14,968 nt of DNA, from assembly GCA_017990865.1 (NCBI GenBank), contig JAGNNB010000027.1, positions 1 to 14,968 of the forward strand, read 5' to 3'. The notes below the pieces were generated by a model that had not been told where the DNA came from, did no database searches, and saw nothing but the letters and a program-made list of their open reading frames with translations. Below are positions 13,689 to 14,968 of this stretch, piece after piece. Position numbers and translations under genes: made by a program. This DNA is from Lysobacteraceae bacterium. GTDB lineage: Bacteria; Pseudomonadota; Gammaproteobacteria; Xanthomonadales; Xanthomonadaceae. The first letter of the stretch is position 1, and each line of letters opens with the position of its first letter.

Positions 13689-14240
13689 ATGAATACGACG
13701 ACGCGAGTGATTCTGACCGTGCTGCTGTGCGCCGCCGCAGCCGCCTGTACCAAGAAGGTCAAGGACAACACGCCGCAGGACAGCGGAACCGACGTGAACA
13801 CCAGCGGCACGACCACGCCCAACACCGGCGGCGGCACGCCCTACGACAGCGGCCCGGCACGCACCGGCGCTTACGCTCCGGGCGATCTGGATACCGACGC
13901 CTGCCTGCGTCAGCGCGTGGTCTATTTCGATTTCGACCAGGATGCGCTGAAGCCGGAATTCCAGAACATCGTCGCCTGTCACGCGAAATATCTGCGCGAC
14001 CGCCCGAGCGCGCGGATGACGCTGGAAGGCAACGCCGACGAACGCGGTAGCCGCGAATACAACGTCGGCCTCGGCGAGCGTCGCGGCAATGCGGTGTCTT
14101 CCTCGGTGCAGGCCAACGGCGCGTCCGGCGGCCAGATCACCGTGGTCAGCTACGGCGAAGAACGTCCGACCTGCACCGAATCCAGCGAAGATTGCTGGGG
14201 TCAGAACCGCCGCGTCGAGATCGTCTACACCGCCAAGTAA
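13689..14240 (+). CDS. pal: Pal, peptidoglycan-associated outer-membrane lipoprotein
   Basis: Pal tethers the outer membrane to peptidoglycan and binds TolB. In the 183-residue product the lipoprotein signal peptide (VILTVLLCAAAAAC) has its lipidated cysteine at Cys20; Thr at +2 fits outer-membrane sorting. A Thr/Gly/Ser-rich linker (about 21-65) leads to an OmpA-like domain (about 75-182) that starts VVYFDFDQDALKPE. The peptidoglycan-binding signature is NADERGSREYNVGLGERRGNAV, with Asp117 and an Arg in ERR as the expected diaminopimelate contacts. Four mature-domain cysteines (C72, C97, C162, C169) are visible; C162 and C169 lie in a short loop and may pair. GAGA-rich sequence at 13671-13682 precedes the ATG. 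A strong terminator follows. Confidence 0.96.
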   Translation: MNTTTRVILTVLLCAAAAACTKKVKDNTPQDSGTDVNTSGTTTPNTGGGTPYDSGPARTGAYAPGDLDTDACLRQRVVYFDFDQDALKPEFQNIVACHAKYLRDRPSARMTLEGNADERGSREYNVGLGERRGNAVSSSVQANGASGGQITVVSYGEERPTCTESSEDCWGQNRRVEIVYTAK

Positions 14241-14245
14241 TCCCG

Positions 14246-14279
14246 CGGGCGGCGTCGGATCGCGACGCCGCCCGTTTTT
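14246..14279 (+). terminator. Rho-independent terminator of the tol-pal operon
   Basis: Five bases after the pal stop, a 12-pair GC-rich stem (14246-14257 with 14263-14274) with a 5-base loop is followed directly by TTTTT. It should end most transcripts after pal, so cpoB would need its own promoter or readthrough. Confidence 0.9.
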
Positions 14280-14327
14280 CGTAGCTCGTTTTTCGTAGGC
14301 CGTTTTTTTAGCCGCCCGCTTTTTTCG
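14273..14327 (+). repeat. T-rich 14-base tandem repeats after the terminator
   Basis: CGTTTTTCGTAGCT (14273-14286), CGTTTTTCGTAGGC (14287-14300) and CGTTTTTTTAGCCG (14301-14314), then a degenerate fourth unit with TTTTTT, repeat the terminator T-tract with a 14-base period. It looks like local duplication of the terminator tail and may provide back-up termination. Confidence 0.7.
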
Positions 14328-14423
14328 CCGCATTATTGCTCCGCGCGGCCGCGCGCGATCGCAGTATCGATGCGTCGCGTCTCGCGCCCACGCGCTCCAC
14401 CGCATCGACAGCAGGTTCTCGCG

Positions 14424-14968
14424 ATGTTCCCACGCGTTTCGCTCGTGCGTCTTCCGATCATCGTTCTTCTCGCCGCCGCCTTCGTCGCGACGCCCGTCTC
14501 CGCGCAACGGCTCAGCACCAACGACCGTCTCGCCGCGCTGGAGCAGCAACTCGCGGCCAGCTACAGCGGCAACATCGACTTGCTGAACCAAATCACCCAA
14601 CTGCGCACCGAACTGCAGTCGCTGCGTTCGCAGATCGAAGATCTGCAGCAGCGGATCGAGCAGCAAAAACAGTTGGGCCGTACCCAGTATCTCGATCTCG
14701 ACGGCCGTTTGAACCGACTCGAAGCCGGCGAAATCCCGATTGCCAACGGCGCTCCGACATCGACCAACGCGACGCCGACCGTCGCGACGCCCGCGACCGC
14801 CACGCCGTCCGTGACGACCACCTCGGCCGCCATCGCCAAGCCGGTACCGACCGCGCCCGCCGTCGCCACGCCGGCCGCGAATGTCCCGATTCCGCAAGAC
14901 ACGCCGCCGCGCATCTACGGCGATGCCGCCGCGAACCGCGGCGGCGACGAACGCGGCGCGTACAACAC
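14424..14968 (+). CDS. cpoB: CpoB (YbgF), cell-division coordinator, 3'-truncated by window edge
   Basis: CpoB is a periplasmic TPR protein that couples Tol-Pal activity to PBP1B peptidoglycan synthesis at the septum. From ATG 14424 the frame is open to the window end (181 codons seen). The signal peptide is MFPRVSLVRLPIIVLLAAAF...VSA, cut before QRLSTNDRL. The next ~70 residues form the coiled-coil trimerisation domain (NQITQLRTELQSLRSQIEDL, then QYLDLDGRLNRLE). A long Ala/Thr/Pro-rich linker (about residues 103-160) follows, and the sequence ends in NRGGDERGAYN, where the C-terminal TPR domain would begin. An AGG at 14413-14415 is a plausible RBS. It lies in the standard position after pal but beyond a terminator. 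An 8-base inverted repeat (14367-14374 with 14401-14408) sits in the leader. Confidence 0.93.
   Translation, partial: MFPRVSLVRLPIIVLLAAAFVATPVSAQRLSTNDRLAALEQQLAASYSGNIDLLNQITQLRTELQSLRSQIEDLQQRIEQQKQLGRTQYLDLDGRLNRLEAGEIPIANGAPTSTNATPTVATPATATPSVTTTSAAIAKPVPTAPAVATPAANVPIPQDTPPRIYGDAAANRGGDERGAYN

Noticed and set aside
13626..14897. 423-residue minus-strand open frame antisense to pal and cpoB
   Set aside because: Gly/Arg-rich shadow; both plus-strand genes are clear and a terminator lies in the middle.

Overview
The window is a GC-rich gammaproteobacterial chromosome segment. Protein sequences, gene order and intergenic repeats all point to the Lysobacter/Xanthomonas family (Xanthomonadaceae/Lysobacteraceae). 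This is inferred from recognisable families and repeat style, not from a database match. Two widely conserved chromosomal clusters are present on the + strand: the Holliday-junction genes yebC(partial)-ruvC-ruvA...ruvB and the cell-envelope cluster ybgC-tolQ-tolR-tolA-tolB-pal-cpoB(partial).

Region by region: 2-616 is the 3' part of yebC. At 617-817 and 1367-1553, ruvC is bracketed by two large inverted-repeat elements with GGGAATC/GATTCCC heptamer arms and a shared unique core; the two cores are in opposite orientation. ruvA (1554-2138) is followed closely by kup (2187-4115), a potassium transporter. At 4116-8162 the cluster is interrupted by one large minus-strand gene (4417-7761) with intergenic stretches of 301 and 401 bases on either side. 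Both stretches carry REP-like hairpins and share a 35-base direct repeat. The cluster then resumes with ruvB (8163-9194), followed by the tol-pal genes.

The interrupting gene is the standout. It encodes a 1114-residue protein with a short helical N-terminus, twelve uniform 23-residue leucine-rich repeats plus a partial one, a Roc GTPase domain, a COR domain and a C-terminal TIR domain that keeps the S-x-x-C-x-x-E-L active-site signature of NAD-cleaving TIRs. This is the architecture of an innate-immunity-type sensor: LRR to sense, Roc-COR to switch, TIR to act. I propose it as a candidate single-gene anti-phage or self/non-self system; that function is inference.

The ruv genes make the RuvABC branch-migration and resolution machine. 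The tol-pal genes make the proton-motive-force-driven TolQRA motor with periplasmic TolB, outer-membrane lipoprotein Pal, the accessory thioesterase YbgC and the coordinator CpoB, which together constrict the outer membrane at division. A strong intrinsic terminator follows pal, separating it from cpoB. Several intercistronic hairpins and short repeats (kup leader, upstream of tolQ, tolQ-tolR, tolA-tolB, after pal) are recorded as possible post-transcriptional signals.
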